Assembly (NCBI RefSeq): GCF_030160295.1
Contig: NZ_BSOB01000010.1
Location: forward strand, 86,084 to 150,083
DNA from: Dyella acidisoli
GTDB taxonomy: Bacteria > Pseudomonadota > Gammaproteobacteria > Xanthomonadales > Rhodanobacteraceae
Direction of reading: 5' to 3'
Length of the DNA: 64,000 nucleotides
Shown: in pieces, positions 26,389-35,979 of the stretch
How the letters are laid out: the number at the start of each line of letters is the position of its first letter
Numbering within the stretch: the first letter of the stretch is position 1
Notes under the pieces: model-generated
What the model was told of the DNA's origin: nothing
The model's database searches: none
The model's input: only the letters and a program-made list of their open reading frames with translations
Made by a program: the position numbers and the translations under genes

Positions 26389-27216
26389 ATGCTGCGACAG
26401 CGTGTTATCACCGCCCTGCTTCTTGCGCCATTGGCGATCCTGCTGATCCTGCTGTTGCCGACCAGCGTGTTCGCTTGCCTGCTAGCCGCAGCGTTCCTGG
26501 CCGCCACCTGGGAATGGACTCGACTGTCGGGCATGAAGAGCCGAGGCACCCGTGGCGTGATACTCGGGATCGTGTCACTTGTCTTTGTCGCGCTATGGAC
26601 CCAGCGCACTTCGACATGGCTATGGCCGGCACTCATCACGGCCGGCGTGGCCTGGTGGGTGTTGGTATGCGTATGGCTGCGCCACTTCGCCTTCGCGGCT
26701 GCGCCGACGCCCGAGAACCGCAACTTGAAGTTGCTGGCCGGCGCGTTCGTGGTGTTTCCGGCTTGGGTGGCCGGCTTGAGCATCCACGGCAGCCCCTCGC
26801 ATGGCCACGTATGGGCATTCCTCGCCATCCTGCTGGTATGGGCCGCAGACACGGGGGCGTACTTTGCGGGTAGCTACTTCGGCAAGGGTAAGCGCAAGTT
26901 GGCGCCGCAGATTAGCCCAGGGAAGACTTGGACCGGGGTCTATGGTGCCTTTGCCACCAGCGCGCTGGTAGCCGCCGTGGCCGGCTGGCTGCTGGATGTG
27001 CACGATCTACGCCTCGTCGGTCTGATCGTGGTCACGATTGTTACGGTCGCCAGCTCCATCGTCGGCGACCTGCTGGAAAGCCTGATGAAGCGCCACGCGA
27101 ACGTAAAGGACTCTGGCGCCCTTTTCCCTGGTCATGGCGGCCTGCTGGACCGCCTGGACAGCGTTTTCGCCGCCCTGCCGGTGTTTGCGCTGGGAAAACT
27201 GCTACTGGGGCTTTGA
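26389..27216 (+). CDS. cdsA: Phosphatidate cytidylyltransferase
   Basis: CdsA makes CDP-diacylglycerol, the precursor of all major phospholipids. The 275-residue polytopic membrane protein contains the family signature in SSIVGDLLESLMKRHANVKD followed by SGALFPGHGGLLDRLDS. WAADTGAYFAGSYFGKGKRKLAPQISPGKTW is also conserved. It lies 188 bases after uppS, and rseP begins 186 bases later without an intervening dxr. Confidence 0.95.
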   Translation: MLRQRVITALLLAPLAILLILLLPTSVFACLLAAAFLAATWEWTRLSGMKSRGTRGVILGIVSLVFVALWTQRTSTWLWPALITAGVAWWVLVCVWLRHFAFAAAPTPENRNLKLLAGAFVVFPAWVAGLSIHGSPSHGHVWAFLAILLVWAADTGAYFAGSYFGKGKRKLAPQISPGKTWTGVYGAFATSALVAAVAGWLLDVHDLRLVGLIVVTIVTVASSIVGDLLESLMKRHANVKDSGALFPGHGGLLDRLDSVFAALPVFALGKLLLGL

Positions 27217-27402
27217 CCATCAGCCCTCCCCCGGAGCGGAGGGATTCATCCGACCGCGTTCACATATGGAACTGCCGCCGCGCATCGCGGTCGATAACCC
27301 AACCCCGAGCGTACGCCACCGCGGAGCCTGTCCGGCCGCCCGGCGGGTACTTCGCAACGCTTACTGATAAGCTTTGAGTTCCCAAGAGACGTACTTGCTT
27401 TG

Positions 27403-28752
27403 ATGAATCCCTTTCTCGGCTCGGTGTTCTGGCTGCTCGTCACGCTCGGCGTGCTGGTCACCTTTCACGAATTCGGACACTACTGGGTTGCGCGCCGCTG
27501 CGGTGTGAAAGTCCTGCGCTTCTCGGTCGGCTTCGGCCGCGCGATTTGGAAGCGCATCGGCCGCGACGGCACGGAATACCAGATCGCCGCCATTCCACTG
27601 GGCGGCTACGTCAAGATGCTGGATGCCCGCGAGGGGGAGGTTGACCCCGCGCTGCGCGATCAGGAATTCACTGCGCAATCGATCTGGAAGCGCATCGCCA
27701 TCGTGGCCGCCGGTCCTGGCTTCAATATCATCTTTACCATCGCTGCGTTCTGGCTGATGTTCGTGATGGGTCGCACCGATTACGCGCCGATCGTCACTGC
27801 CGCACCGCAAAGCATGGCAGCGCAGGCAGGCATCCATCCGGGTGACCGCTTACTTACCGTAGGCGGTGAACCAGTAACCACCTGGAGCGGCTCGTACGAC
27901 ATCATCATCAATGCGCTGCTCAGCCGCGCACCGCTGCCGGTGACAGTACGCGGCACAGACGGCACGGAACGCTCAATCGTGCTGCCGCTCAGTCGCCTGC
28001 CGGCAGGCGAAGACGTTGGGCAGTATGTGGACAAACTCGGGTTGGAGCTCGCGCCTCCGCCGGCGATCGCGGCCACCGTTACGCCTGGCGATCCAGCCGC
28101 ACAGGCCGGTTTGCAGGCAGGTGATCACATCCTGCGCGTCAACGGCAACGGCGTAAAAGACTTCAACGACATCGGTACGCAGGTCAAAGCTGCAGCCGCG
28201 AAGTCACCCAAGCTATCGGTGGACATCGAGCGCAATGGCAAGCCGATGACCTTCCTGGTGTCGGCGCGCATGAAGTCGGAAAACGGTGCGTCGCCGCAAT
28301 GGATCATGGGCATCACCTCGCAAGCCGCGGAGATGGCCATCCAGCACTACGGTCCGGCCAAGGCACTCAGCGAATCGCTTTCGCTTACCTGGCAGCGCAC
28401 CACCGACACCTTCGGCATGGTCAGCAAGATGATCACCGGTGAGGCGTCGACACGGAACATTTCCGGTGTGATCGGCATTGCACAAGTGGCCAATGCTGCG
28501 GCGCAAATGGGCCTGGACAAATTCCTGGAATTCCTCGGCCTGGTGTCGCTCAGCCTGGCGATCATCAACCTGCTACCCATCCCGGTCTTGGATGGTGGCC
28601 ATCTGCTGTATTACCTTATCGAGCTGATCAAAGGCAGCCCAGTCAGCGAGCGGACCATGATCGCGGGCCAGTACGTGGGCATCGCCTTGCTGTTCACGCT
28701 GATGGGGCTGGCGTTCTACAACGACATTCACCGCATCATCCTGCCCTCGTGA
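27403..28752 (+). CDS. rseP: Site-2 protease RseP
   Basis: RseP is the inner-membrane metalloprotease that cleaves the anti-sigma factor RseA in the envelope-stress response. The 449-residue protein has the zinc motif His22-Glu23-x-x-His26 in VTFHEFGHYW, two periplasmic PDZ domains (about residues 125-210 and 215-300, with GIHPGDRLLTVGG and GLQAGDHILRVNG), and the third zinc ligand in NLLPIPVLDGGHLLYY. An in-frame TTG directly precedes the chosen ATG. bamA, a target of the same stress pathway, follows. Confidence 0.95.
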   Translation: MNPFLGSVFWLLVTLGVLVTFHEFGHYWVARRCGVKVLRFSVGFGRAIWKRIGRDGTEYQIAAIPLGGYVKMLDAREGEVDPALRDQEFTAQSIWKRIAIVAAGPGFNIIFTIAAFWLMFVMGRTDYAPIVTAAPQSMAAQAGIHPGDRLLTVGGEPVTTWSGSYDIIINALLSRAPLPVTVRGTDGTERSIVLPLSRLPAGEDVGQYVDKLGLELAPPPAIAATVTPGDPAAQAGLQAGDHILRVNGNGVKDFNDIGTQVKAAAAKSPKLSVDIERNGKPMTFLVSARMKSENGASPQWIMGITSQAAEMAIQHYGPAKALSESLSLTWQRTTDTFGMVSKMITGEASTRNISGVIGIAQVANAAAQMGLDKFLEFLGLVSLSLAIINLLPIPVLDGGHLLYYLIELIKGSPVSERTMIAGQYVGIALLFTLMGLAFYNDIHRIILPS

Positions 28753-28928
28753 GACGGGTGCGCGCCGCTTGCAACCTCCGGTTGAACGTTGGCCGCGATC
28801 GTCGTATCGCGTGGCGAGCTACGCGCCACATGCGGAACACCACGAGGCCGGGATGATGCCGGTTTTGGAAAAAATGCAACGGAGCGGCCGCGAAACCGCC
28901 CCGTCCGAATAACACAACGGAATCGACG

Positions 28929-31382
28929 ATGAAGCGTATCGCCGCCCTGATCCTGCTTGCCTCCCTTTCTACCGGCGCATTCGCGCTGGAACCCTTCGTC
29001 GTTTCAGACATCCGCATCGAGGGCCTCAACCGCATTTCCGCGGGCACCGTGTTCAACTACCTGCAGATCAACAAGGGCGACCGCCTCACCACCGAGGAGG
29101 CCCAGCAGGCGATCCGCGCGTTGTACGGCACCAAGTTCTTCAGCGACGTGGAACTGGAACGCGATGGCAGCATCCTGGTGATCAAGGTGGTGGAACGTCC
29201 GTCCATCGCCAAGCTCAGCATCCGCGGCAACAGTGACATCAAGACCGACGACCTCAAGAAAGGTCTGAAGGACATCGGCTTGTCTGAGGGCGAAACGTTC
29301 GATCGCCTCGCGCTGGACCGCGTGCAACAGGAACTGATCCGCCAGTACTACAACCGCGGTAAATACAACGTGTCGGTGTCGCCACACGTGACCACGCTGG
29401 ACCGCAATCGCGTTTCGATCGACATCGAAATCCGCGAAGGCAAGGTTGCCAAAATCAAGGAAGTGAACATCGTCGGCAACACGGCGTTCACCGACAAGGA
29501 AATCGAACAGAACTTCGAATCAGGCACCACCAACTGGCTGTCGTGGTATTCGAAGAACGACCAGTATTCGCAAGACAAACTTTCGGGCGATTTGAAGAAG
29601 CTGCAGTCCTACTACATGGACCGCGGCTACGCCGACTTCGGCGTCGACTCCACCCAGGTGACGATTGCGCCGGACAAGCGCGCGATGTACATCGCCGCTG
29701 ACGTGGTCCAGGGCGACATCTACCACATCTCCGGGACGCACCTGCTCGGCCAGCTGATCCTGCCGGAAGATACGCTGCGCAAGCTGGTGTTCGTGAAAGA
29801 CGGCGATCTGTTCAACCGCCGCGCGATCGAAGCCACCTCGGACTCGATCAAGGCGCTGCTCGCCAACATCGGCTACGCGTTCGCCAAGGTGAACTCGGTA
29901 CCCAAGCTCGACAAGCAGAATAAAACCGTCGACGTGACCTGGTACATCCAGCCGGGTCCGCGCGTATACGTGCGCCGCGTGATCTTCCAGGGCAACACCC
30001 GCACCGAAGACGACGTGCTGCGCCGTGAAATGCGCCAGCTCGAAGGCTCGTGGTACTCGCAGGCAGCCATCGACCGTTCGAAGATCCGTCTGCAGCAGCT
30101 CGGCTACTTCAAGACTGTCACCATCGACAAGCAGACCGTGCCCGGCAGTGACGACGAAGTCGATCTGACGGCGAAGGTGGAAGAACAGTCCGCCGGCAGC
30201 CTCACCTTCGGCGTGGGCTATTCGCAGTACTCGGGCATCATCCTGTCGAGCTCGGTGTCGCAGAACAACTTCCTGGGTACCGGTGATCACTTCACCATCG
30301 GCGCGCAGCGCAGCGATTACCTCACCTCGATCAATGCGGGCTACTACAACCCGTATCTGACCGAGAACGGCATCGGTATCGGCTATAACGCCACCTATTC
30401 GAAGGCCGACTACAGCAGCCTGGGCAGCCAATACGCCAGCTACTCGAACAGCACCAAATCGTTCTCCAGCACCCTCGGCGTTCCGATCACCGACTTCGAC
30501 CGTTTGAGCGGCAGCCTCGGCATCAGCAGCACCAAGATCAACACCTACTCGGGCTATACCCCGCAGGTGCTGGTTGATTACATCAACGCGCTGGGCCACG
30601 AAACCGTCCACACCTGGACCGGTTCGCTGAGCTGGGTCCACGACACCCGCAACTCGTACTGGGCGCCCACGCACGGTGGCCAGCTCACCGCAGGCGTGAA
30701 CGTGGCGCTGCCGGGTTCCACGGTGCAGTACTGGACCTTGAACGCGGAAGCCAACCACTACTGGCCACTCTGGAAGGGCTTTGTGCTGTACCTGGATGGC
30801 AAAGTCGGTTACGGCGATACCTACGGCAATCAGAAGTACGCCAACACCACGACTGATTACACACCAGCCAGTGGTGGGAACTCCCAAATCGGCTATAAGG
30901 CTGGCCAGACCATCGCCTTCCCGTTCTGGATGAACTTCTACGCCGGCGGCGTGACCGACCTGCGCGGCTTCCAGGACAACACCCTCGGCCCGCGCGCTTG
31001 CGCAGGCTACGACACCACGTCCAGCAACGGCAAACCCATCGTGCCGCAGGCCAACGGCTACTGCCCGGGCAGCACGTACACCTACGCTCAGCCGATCGGC
31101 GGTGCGTTCAAGGTGCTGGGTACAGCGGAGCTGTACCTGCCTCTGCCGTTCCTGAAAGACATCAACACCGCGCGCGTATCGCTCTTCATGGACGTGGGCC
31201 AGGCCTACCAGAACGTGCAGCACTTCAGCGCCAGCCAGCTCGATGCCTCGGCCGGTGTCTCTCTGCACTGGCAGGCGCCGATCGGCCCGCTGATCATCAG
31301 CCTCGGCTTCCCGTTCCGCACACAGGCAGCCGATCGCCAGTACGAAGAACGCATCCAGTTCACCTTCGGCAGCCAGTTCTAA
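28929..31382 (+). CDS. bamA: Outer membrane protein assembly factor BamA
   Basis: BamA is the Omp85 core that inserts beta-barrel proteins into the outer membrane. The 817-residue precursor has a signal peptide (MKRIAALILLASLSTGAFA), five POTRA domains to about residue 420 (the first begins PFVVSDIRIEGLNRISAGTV), and a 16-strand C-terminal barrel ending in IQFTFGSQF with the terminal Phe expected for barrel proteins. VTDLRGFQDNTLGPR holds the conserved lid-lock RGF motif. A strong terminator follows, and skp is missing before lpxD. Confidence 0.97.
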   Translation: MKRIAALILLASLSTGAFALEPFVVSDIRIEGLNRISAGTVFNYLQINKGDRLTTEEAQQAIRALYGTKFFSDVELERDGSILVIKVVERPSIAKLSIRGNSDIKTDDLKKGLKDIGLSEGETFDRLALDRVQQELIRQYYNRGKYNVSVSPHVTTLDRNRVSIDIEIREGKVAKIKEVNIVGNTAFTDKEIEQNFESGTTNWLSWYSKNDQYSQDKLSGDLKKLQSYYMDRGYADFGVDSTQVTIAPDKRAMYIAADVVQGDIYHISGTHLLGQLILPEDTLRKLVFVKDGDLFNRRAIEATSDSIKALLANIGYAFAKVNSVPKLDKQNKTVDVTWYIQPGPRVYVRRVIFQGNTRTEDDVLRREMRQLEGSWYSQAAIDRSKIRLQQLGYFKTVTIDKQTVPGSDDEVDLTAKVEEQSAGSLTFGVGYSQYSGIILSSSVSQNNFLGTGDHFTIGAQRSDYLTSINAGYYNPYLTENGIGIGYNATYSKADYSSLGSQYASYSNSTKSFSSTLGVPITDFDRLSGSLGISSTKINTYSGYTPQVLVDYINALGHETVHTWTGSLSWVHDTRNSYWAPTHGGQLTAGVNVALPGSTVQYWTLNAEANHYWPLWKGFVLYLDGKVGYGDTYGNQKYANTTTDYTPASGGNSQIGYKAGQTIAFPFWMNFYAGGVTDLRGFQDNTLGPRACAGYDTTSSNGKPIVPQANGYCPGSTYTYAQPIGGAFKVLGTAELYLPLPFLKDINTARVSLFMDVGQAYQNVQHFSASQLDASAGVSLHWQAPIGPLIISLGFPFRTQAADRQYEERIQFTFGSQF

Positions 31383-31408
31383 GGCAGCTCGCAAGGATCG
31401 CCCCTACA

Positions 31409-31437
31409 GAAAGCGCGGCTTGGCCGCGCTTTCTTTT
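31409..31437 (+). terminator. Intrinsic terminator after bamA
   Basis: GAAAGCGCGGC (31409-31419) pairs perfectly with GCCGCGCTTTC (31423-31433) around a TTG loop, followed by TTTT. It separates bamA from the lpxD operon. Confidence 0.9.
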
Positions 31438-31494
31438 GTAGCCCGCGGATTCTTCCGAATCGCAAAATGATGCCCGCCGCGGGGAAGCAGCCCC

Positions 31495-31500
31495 TACAAT
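31495..31500 (+). promoter_or_regulatory. Candidate -10 element of the lpxD operon
   Basis: TACAAT sits 25 bases before the lpxD start and just after the bamA terminator, in the context CCTACAATGCGG which also occurs at the pyrH promoter. No convincing -35 is visible at the right distance. Confidence 0.4.
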
Positions 31501-31524
31501 GCGGCGGTCGCCTCGGAGCCCTGG

Positions 31525-32553
31525 ATGATCATTACCCACTACAGCGTTGCCGAACTCGCCGAACGCTTCGCTCTCGAGTTTCGGGGCGACGGTGCGCGCA
31601 TCATCGATGGCGTCGGCACGCTTGCGGGCGCGGGGCCGACGCAGCTCAGCTTTCTATCCAACAGTAAATACACCGCGCAGTTGGCAACCACGCACGCGGG
31701 CGTCGTGGTGCTAAGCGCCGACACCGCGGACAGTTGCCCAACCGCTGCACTGATTGCGCGCGATCCGTATGTGGCCTACGCCCGTATCGCTGCTTTGTTC
31801 GAGCGTTTGCCCGCTGCGCCGCCCGGCATACATCCCACCGCCGTCGTCGCGCCGAGTGCGCGCGTCAGCGCGTCTGCAAGCATCGGCCCTGGCTGCGTGA
31901 TCGAAGACGGCGCGGTGGTGGAAGACGGAGCCATACTCGGCCCGCATTGCATCATCGGGCCTGAGTGCACGGTCGGTGCGCAATCGCGACTGGTCGCACG
32001 CGTCACCCTGGTGATCCGTGTGACGCTCGGCAAGCGCGTACTGGCGCATCCGGGCGCGGTGATCGGCTCGGATGGCTTCGGCCTCGCCTTTGATCGCGAC
32101 CACTGGGTAAAGCTGCCGCAGCTGGGCGGTGTACGCATCGGCGATGACTGTGAGATCGGCGCCAACACCACGATCGATCGCGGTGCACTGGACGACACCG
32201 TGCTCGAAGAAGACGTGCGCCTGGACAACCAGATCCAGATCGCCCACAACGTTTATATCGGTGCGCATACCGCCATGGCCGGCTGTGCCGCTGTGGCCGG
32301 CAGCGCGAAAATCGGCCGTTATTGCATGATCGGCGGCAATGCCGGCGTGCTCGGCCATCTCGAAGTGGCCGACCGGGTTACCATTACGGCCAAGAGCCTG
32401 GTGACGCATTCGATTCGGGAGGCTGGCGAGTATTCCTCCGGGGTGCCGCTGCAAGAGAACCGACAGTGGCGCCGCAATGCTGCGCGCTTCAAGCACCTGG
32501 ACGAGTACGCGCGCCGATTGTCGGCGCTGGAAAAGGATAAGAACGATGACTGA
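31525..32553 (+). CDS. lpxD: UDP-3-O-acylglucosamine N-acyltransferase
   Basis: LpxD adds the N-linked 3-hydroxyacyl chain in lipid A synthesis, using acyl-ACP. The 342-residue protein has an N-terminal uridine-binding domain (LSFLSNSKYTAQLATTHAGV), a left-handed beta helix of hexapeptide repeats, the catalytic-histidine segment IAHNVYIGAHTAMAGCAAVAG, and a C-terminal helical part ending in the ACP-recognition region. Its stop overlaps the fabZ start, beginning the compact run lpxD-fabZ-lpxA-lpxB. Confidence 0.96.
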   Translation: MIITHYSVAELAERFALEFRGDGARIIDGVGTLAGAGPTQLSFLSNSKYTAQLATTHAGVVVLSADTADSCPTAALIARDPYVAYARIAALFERLPAAPPGIHPTAVVAPSARVSASASIGPGCVIEDGAVVEDGAILGPHCIIGPECTVGAQSRLVARVTLVIRVTLGKRVLAHPGAVIGSDGFGLAFDRDHWVKLPQLGGVRIGDDCEIGANTTIDRGALDDTVLEEDVRLDNQIQIAHNVYIGAHTAMAGCAAVAGSAKIGRYCMIGGNAGVLGHLEVADRVTITAKSLVTHSIREAGEYSSGVPLQENRQWRRNAARFKHLDEYARRLSALEKDKNDD

Positions 32554-33019
32554 CAACACCGCCCCGATCACGCTGCCTGTGACCGTGGAGCAGATCCAGC
32601 AACTGCTGCCGCACCGCTACCCGTTCCTGCTGGTCGATCGCGTCATCGAGATCGTGCCGGAACAGAGCGTGGTTACGCTGAAGAACGTGACTATCAACGA
32701 ACCGTTTTTCAACGGCCATTTCCCCGGTCATCCGGTGATGCCCGGCGTGCTGATCGTCGAAGCGATGGCGCAGTCTGCAGGTCTCCTTACACAGATCAGC
32801 GCACGTCTGAAAGGCGGTTCGGCTAGCCCGCTGTTCTATCTCGCCAAGGTCGACAACGCGCGCTTCAACGCGCCGGTGGTGCCGGGCGACCAGTTGCGCA
32901 TGGAAGTGCGGCTCAAGCGCCTGCTGCGCAACATGGGCCTGTTCGAGGCGCGCACGTTGGTGGACGGCAAGGAAGTGGCCAGCTGCGAACTGATGTGCGC
33001 GGCGAGGTCGGATAAATGA
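32546..33019 (+). CDS. fabZ: 3-hydroxyacyl-ACP dehydratase FabZ
   Basis: FabZ dehydrates 3-hydroxyacyl-ACP in fatty acid elongation and competes with LpxA and LpxD for the same substrates. The 157-residue hot-dog protein shows [14 protein letters not shown] and the active-site helix [20 protein letters not shown] with His58 and Glu72. The start at 32546 overlaps the lpxD stop by eight bases and the stop overlaps the lpxA start. Confidence 0.97.
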   Translation: MTDNTAPITLPVTVEQIQQLLPHRYPFLLVDRVIEIVPEQSVVTLKNVTINEPFFNGHFPGHPVMPGVLIVEAMAQSAGLLTQISARLKGGSASPLFYLAKVDNARFNAPVVPGDQLRMEVRLKRLLRNMGLFEARTLVDGKEVASCELMCAARSDK

Positions 33020-33789
33020 TCCATCCGACCGCGCAAATCGATCCATCGGCCGTTATCGGCAACAACGTCAGCATCGGCGCTTTCACTGTCATCGGCGCGG
33101 ACGTGGAGATCGGTGACGGCACCGTGATCGGCCCGCACGTAGTGATCCAGGGCCCCACCAAGATCGGCCGCGACAATCGCATCGCGCAGTTCGCCTCGCT
33201 CGGCGGCGATCCGCAAGACATGAAATTCAATGGCGAACGCACCGAGCTGATCATCGGTGATCGCAATCTGATCCGCGAATTCGTCACCATCAATCGCGGC
33301 ACCGGCGACGGCGGCGGCGCTACCCGCATCGGCAACGACAACTGGCTGCTCGCCTACGTGCACGTTGCGCATGACTGCAAGATCGGCAGCCATACGATCT
33401 TCTCCAATTACTCGGCTCTCGCCGGCCACGTGGAAGTGGGCGACTGGACTGTGTTCTCCGGCTATTCCGGCGCACATCAGTTCTGCAAGATCGGCGAACA
33501 CGCCTTCATCGCCATGGGTTGCTTGCTCGGCGCCGATGTGCCGCCGTTCCTGATGATGGCGAATGATCAGGGTGGACGTCCGCGCGGTTTAAACACCACT
33601 GGCCTCAAGCGTCGTGGCTTCGAACCCGAACGCATCACCGCGATCAAGCGCGCGTACCGCACGCTGTACACCTCCGGCCTGTCGCTGGCCGAAGCGCGGG
33701 AGCAGTTGGTCGCGCAAGCCAAAGACAGCGAGGACGTGCGTGCCATGCTGGATTTCCTCGATCGCAGCGAGCGCGGGTTGGCGCGCTAA
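33016..33789 (+). CDS. lpxA: UDP-N-acetylglucosamine O-acyltransferase
   Basis: LpxA catalyses the first step of lipid A synthesis, transferring a 3-hydroxyacyl chain to UDP-GlcNAc. The 257-residue protein opens [20 protein letters not shown], forms a left-handed beta helix, and carries the catalytic histidine His119 in [11 protein letters not shown] (His116 nearby). The C-terminal helical domain includes [16 protein letters not shown]. It overlaps fabZ by four bases. Chain-length preference was not inferred. Confidence 0.97.
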   Translation: MIHPTAQIDPSAVIGNNVSIGAFTVIGADVEIGDGTVIGPHVVIQGPTKIGRDNRIAQFASLGGDPQDMKFNGERTELIIGDRNLIREFVTINRGTGDGGGATRIGNDNWLLAYVHVAHDCKIGSHTIFSNYSALAGHVEVGDWTVFSGYSGAHQFCKIGEHAFIAMGCLLGADVPPFLMMANDQGGRPRGLNTTGLKRRGFEPERITAIKRAYRTLYTSGLSLAEAREQLVAQAKDSEDVRAMLDFLDRSERGLAR

Positions 33790-33810
33790 CCGACATGCGC
33801 GGCGCACATC

Positions 33811-35043
33811 ATGTCCGCTGAAGCCGAAGCTCCACTGATCGCGCTGATCGCCGGCGAAGACTCCGGCGATCAACTCGGTGCGGATCTCATCGCGGCGCTG
33901 CGCCGGCATTATCCGCAGGCGCGCTTCATCGGTATCGGCGGCAGGCGCATGCAGGCGCTCGGTTTCGAATCCTGGTACGACATTCGCGAACTGTCGCTGT
34001 TCGGCTTTGCGGAAGTGATCAGCCATCTGCCGCGATTGCTCAAACTGCGCAAGGAACTCGTGGCACGTCTGTTAGCGGCAAAGCCCGCCATCGTGGTCGG
34101 CATCGACGCACCCGATTTCAATCTCGGCGTCGAGCGTCGCCTGAAGCAGGCGGGTTTGCGCACGGTGCACTATGTAAGTCCATCGATCTGGGCCTGGCGC
34201 GAAAAACGTGCGGACAAGATCGGCCAGAGCGTGCATCGCGTGCTGTGTCTGTTTCCGATGGAACCGCCGATCTACGCGCGGCATGGCATTGATGCACGCT
34301 TCGTCGGCCACCCACTAGCCGATCGTTTTCCACTCGTTTCTGATCGCGTGCCGGCACGCCGCACGCTGCAATTGCCGCTGGACGCACCCGTGCTGGCGCT
34401 GCTACCTGGCAGCCGCAACTCCGAATTGGAGCGCATGGGCGCCATCTTCCTGGATGCCGCCCGACGCGTCGCCACCGCGATGCCCGGATTGCGCGTGGTC
34501 ATACCCGCCGCGAATTCACGGGCGCTTGCCACGCTGAAGTCCTTGCTTGCGCGTGGACCGCATGATGATTCCGCGCCGATCCTGGTCGATGGCCACGCAC
34601 ATGAAGCCATGCTCGCCGCCGACGTTGTGCTGTTGGCTTCGGGCACGGCCACCTTGGAAGCGATGCTGGCCAAGCGCCCGATGGTGGTGGGTTATCGCGT
34701 CTCGCCGTTGAGCTATCGCATCGCACGTTTGTTCAACATGCTCAAGACCGACGTGTATGCACTGCCCAACATCCTCGCCCGCGCCAGCGGCATGGGCAAA
34801 GACGTCATGCTCGCACCTGAGCTGATGCAGGACGATTTCACCGCGGACAAGCTAACCCACGCCACACTGCAATTGTTCCGCGACAGCGAGCGCCGCGGTG
34901 CCATCGTCGCTGCGTTCGAACAACTGCATGAAGCTTTGCGCGGCCATCTGCCTGGGCATGCCGGCGATCATGCCGCGGCGGCGATCGTTGAATTAATCGA
35001 TGCACCCAACTCCCTCTCCCCTCCGGGGAGAGGGCTGGGGTGA
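33811..35043 (+). CDS. lpxB: Lipid-A-disaccharide synthase, repeat-derived C-terminus
   Basis: LpxB joins UDP-diacylglucosamine and lipid X to the tetra-acylated disaccharide. The 410-residue protein has the GT19 motifs IAGEDSGDQLGADLI, YVSPSIWAWREKRADKI, ALLPGSRNSELERMG and LASGTATLEAMLAKRPMVVGYR. The family part ends near AAAIVELI; the last residues DAPNSLSPPGRGLG and the stop codon are encoded by the left half of a family-1 repeat, so the native C-terminus was probably changed by the repeat. Confidence 0.95.
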   Translation: MSAEAEAPLIALIAGEDSGDQLGADLIAALRRHYPQARFIGIGGRRMQALGFESWYDIRELSLFGFAEVISHLPRLLKLRKELVARLLAAKPAIVVGIDAPDFNLGVERRLKQAGLRTVHYVSPSIWAWREKRADKIGQSVHRVLCLFPMEPPIYARHGIDARFVGHPLADRFPLVSDRVPARRTLQLPLDAPVLALLPGSRNSELERMGAIFLDAARRVATAMPGLRVVIPAANSRALATLKSLLARGPHDDSAPILVDGHAHEAMLAADVVLLASGTATLEAMLAKRPMVVGYRVSPLSYRIARLFNMLKTDVYALPNILARASGMGKDVMLAPELMQDDFTADKLTHATLQLFRDSERRGAIVAAFEQLHEALRGHLPGHAGDHAAAAIVELIDAPNSLSPPGRGLG

Positions 35044-35144
35044 GGGGCCAACCTCGCCACAGCAGGCATATCGGAGCAGCTTGATATGAAAGCCGAGGCA
35101 AGCCTTGCCCCCCTCACCTCAATCCTCTCCCCGAAGGGGAGAGG
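35012..35144. repeat. Family-1 repeat copy c spanning lpxB end and rnhB start
   Basis: A hairpin CCCTCTCCCCTCCGGGGAGA-like unit at 35012-35033, then GGTGAGGGGCCAACCTCGCC, and an oppositely oriented unit CCCCTCACC...CCTCTCCCCGAAGGGGAGAGG at 35108-35144. The same GGGGCCAACCTCGCC core occurs in the copy at 59658. The left half codes for the LpxB C-terminus and the right half for part of the RnhB N-terminus. Confidence 0.85.
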
Positions 35145-35760
35145 AAGCAAACGCGAAAAGCGCGTTGCTCAATACGCCACCCACTATGTGGCTGGCGTGG
35201 ACGAAGCCGGCCGTGGTCCCCTGGCTGGCCCGGTGGTAGTGGCTGCCGTGATTCTCGACGCACGCCGCCCCATCGAGGGCTTGAACGATTCCAAGAAACT
35301 CTCCGAAACCAAGCGCGAAACACTCTTCCCGCTGATCGTGGAGCGCGCGCTGGCTTATAGCGTGGTGGTGATCGAGCGTGAGGAAATCGATCGCATCAAC
35401 ATCTTCCAAGCCACCATGGCCGGCATGACGCGTGCCTTGCTCGGTTTGACGCCAGCCGCCACCGAAGCGTTGATCGACGGCAACCGACTGCCGAAAGATC
35501 TCCCCTGCCCGGCGCGCGCCATCGTGGGTGGCGATGCGCTGGAGCCATCCATCAGCGCAGCATCAATCCTGGCCAAGGTCAGCCGAGACCGGCTAATGGT
35601 CGCGATGGATACGCAATTTCCCGGTTACGGCTTTGCCGAACACAAGGGTTATCCCACGCCAGTCCACCTGGCTGCGTTGCAACGGCTCGGCCCATGCGTC
35701 GAACACCGGCGCAGCTTCGCACCGGTCAAACTGCTGCTGGATCAAGGGCAGCTTTTCTGA
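35086..35760 (+). CDS. rnhB: Ribonuclease HII, repeat-derived N-terminal extension
   Basis: RNase HII removes ribonucleotides from DNA-RNA hybrids. The catalytic acidic residues are in [17 protein letters not shown] (Asp-Glu) and later Asp positions such as [26 protein letters not shown] is the conserved C-terminal motif. The 224-residue product starts at ATG 35086; the first 20 or so residues ([19 protein letters not shown]) are encoded by a family-1 repeat and are not part of the family. No better start codon exists between the repeat and the catalytic domain except a GTG inside the first beta strand. Confidence 0.93.
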   Translation: MKAEASLAPLTSILSPKGRGSKREKRVAQYATHYVAGVDEAGRGPLAGPVVVAAVILDARRPIEGLNDSKKLSETKRETLFPLIVERALAYSVVVIEREEIDRINIFQATMAGMTRALLGLTPAATEALIDGNRLPKDLPCPARAIVGGDALEPSISAASILAKVSRDRLMVAMDTQFPGYGFAEHKGYPTPVHLAALQRLGPCVEHRRSFAPVKLLLDQGQLF

Positions 35761-35979
35761 ATGCCTGAACGTTCGCGCAGCGTTTTTCAACCTGTATGAC
35801 GTTCGTCATCCGTGTAACCTTTCCTATTGCGCGCGCATCAGAGCAGGTATAGGAATGGAGTCGGAAAGCCACTACGCCGGCATGTGAAGCAGAGACGTAG
35901 CGACTGCCTTGCATGGACGCGTCACCGCCGTCCGGTGCCCATACCAACCATCAGACACCGGACTTTCGAGGAGGGTGTC

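Noticed and set aside
28753-28928. Sigma-E promoter upstream of bamA
   Set aside because: A GAAC near 28780 is followed only by a poor -10 match; not convincing by eye despite the expected regulation.
29520-31394. 624-residue open frame antisense to bamA
   Set aside because: Exact antisense shadow of a well-supported essential gene; the long frame follows from GC-rich codon bias. Similar long shadows over dnaE, tldD and tsf were rejected for the same reason.
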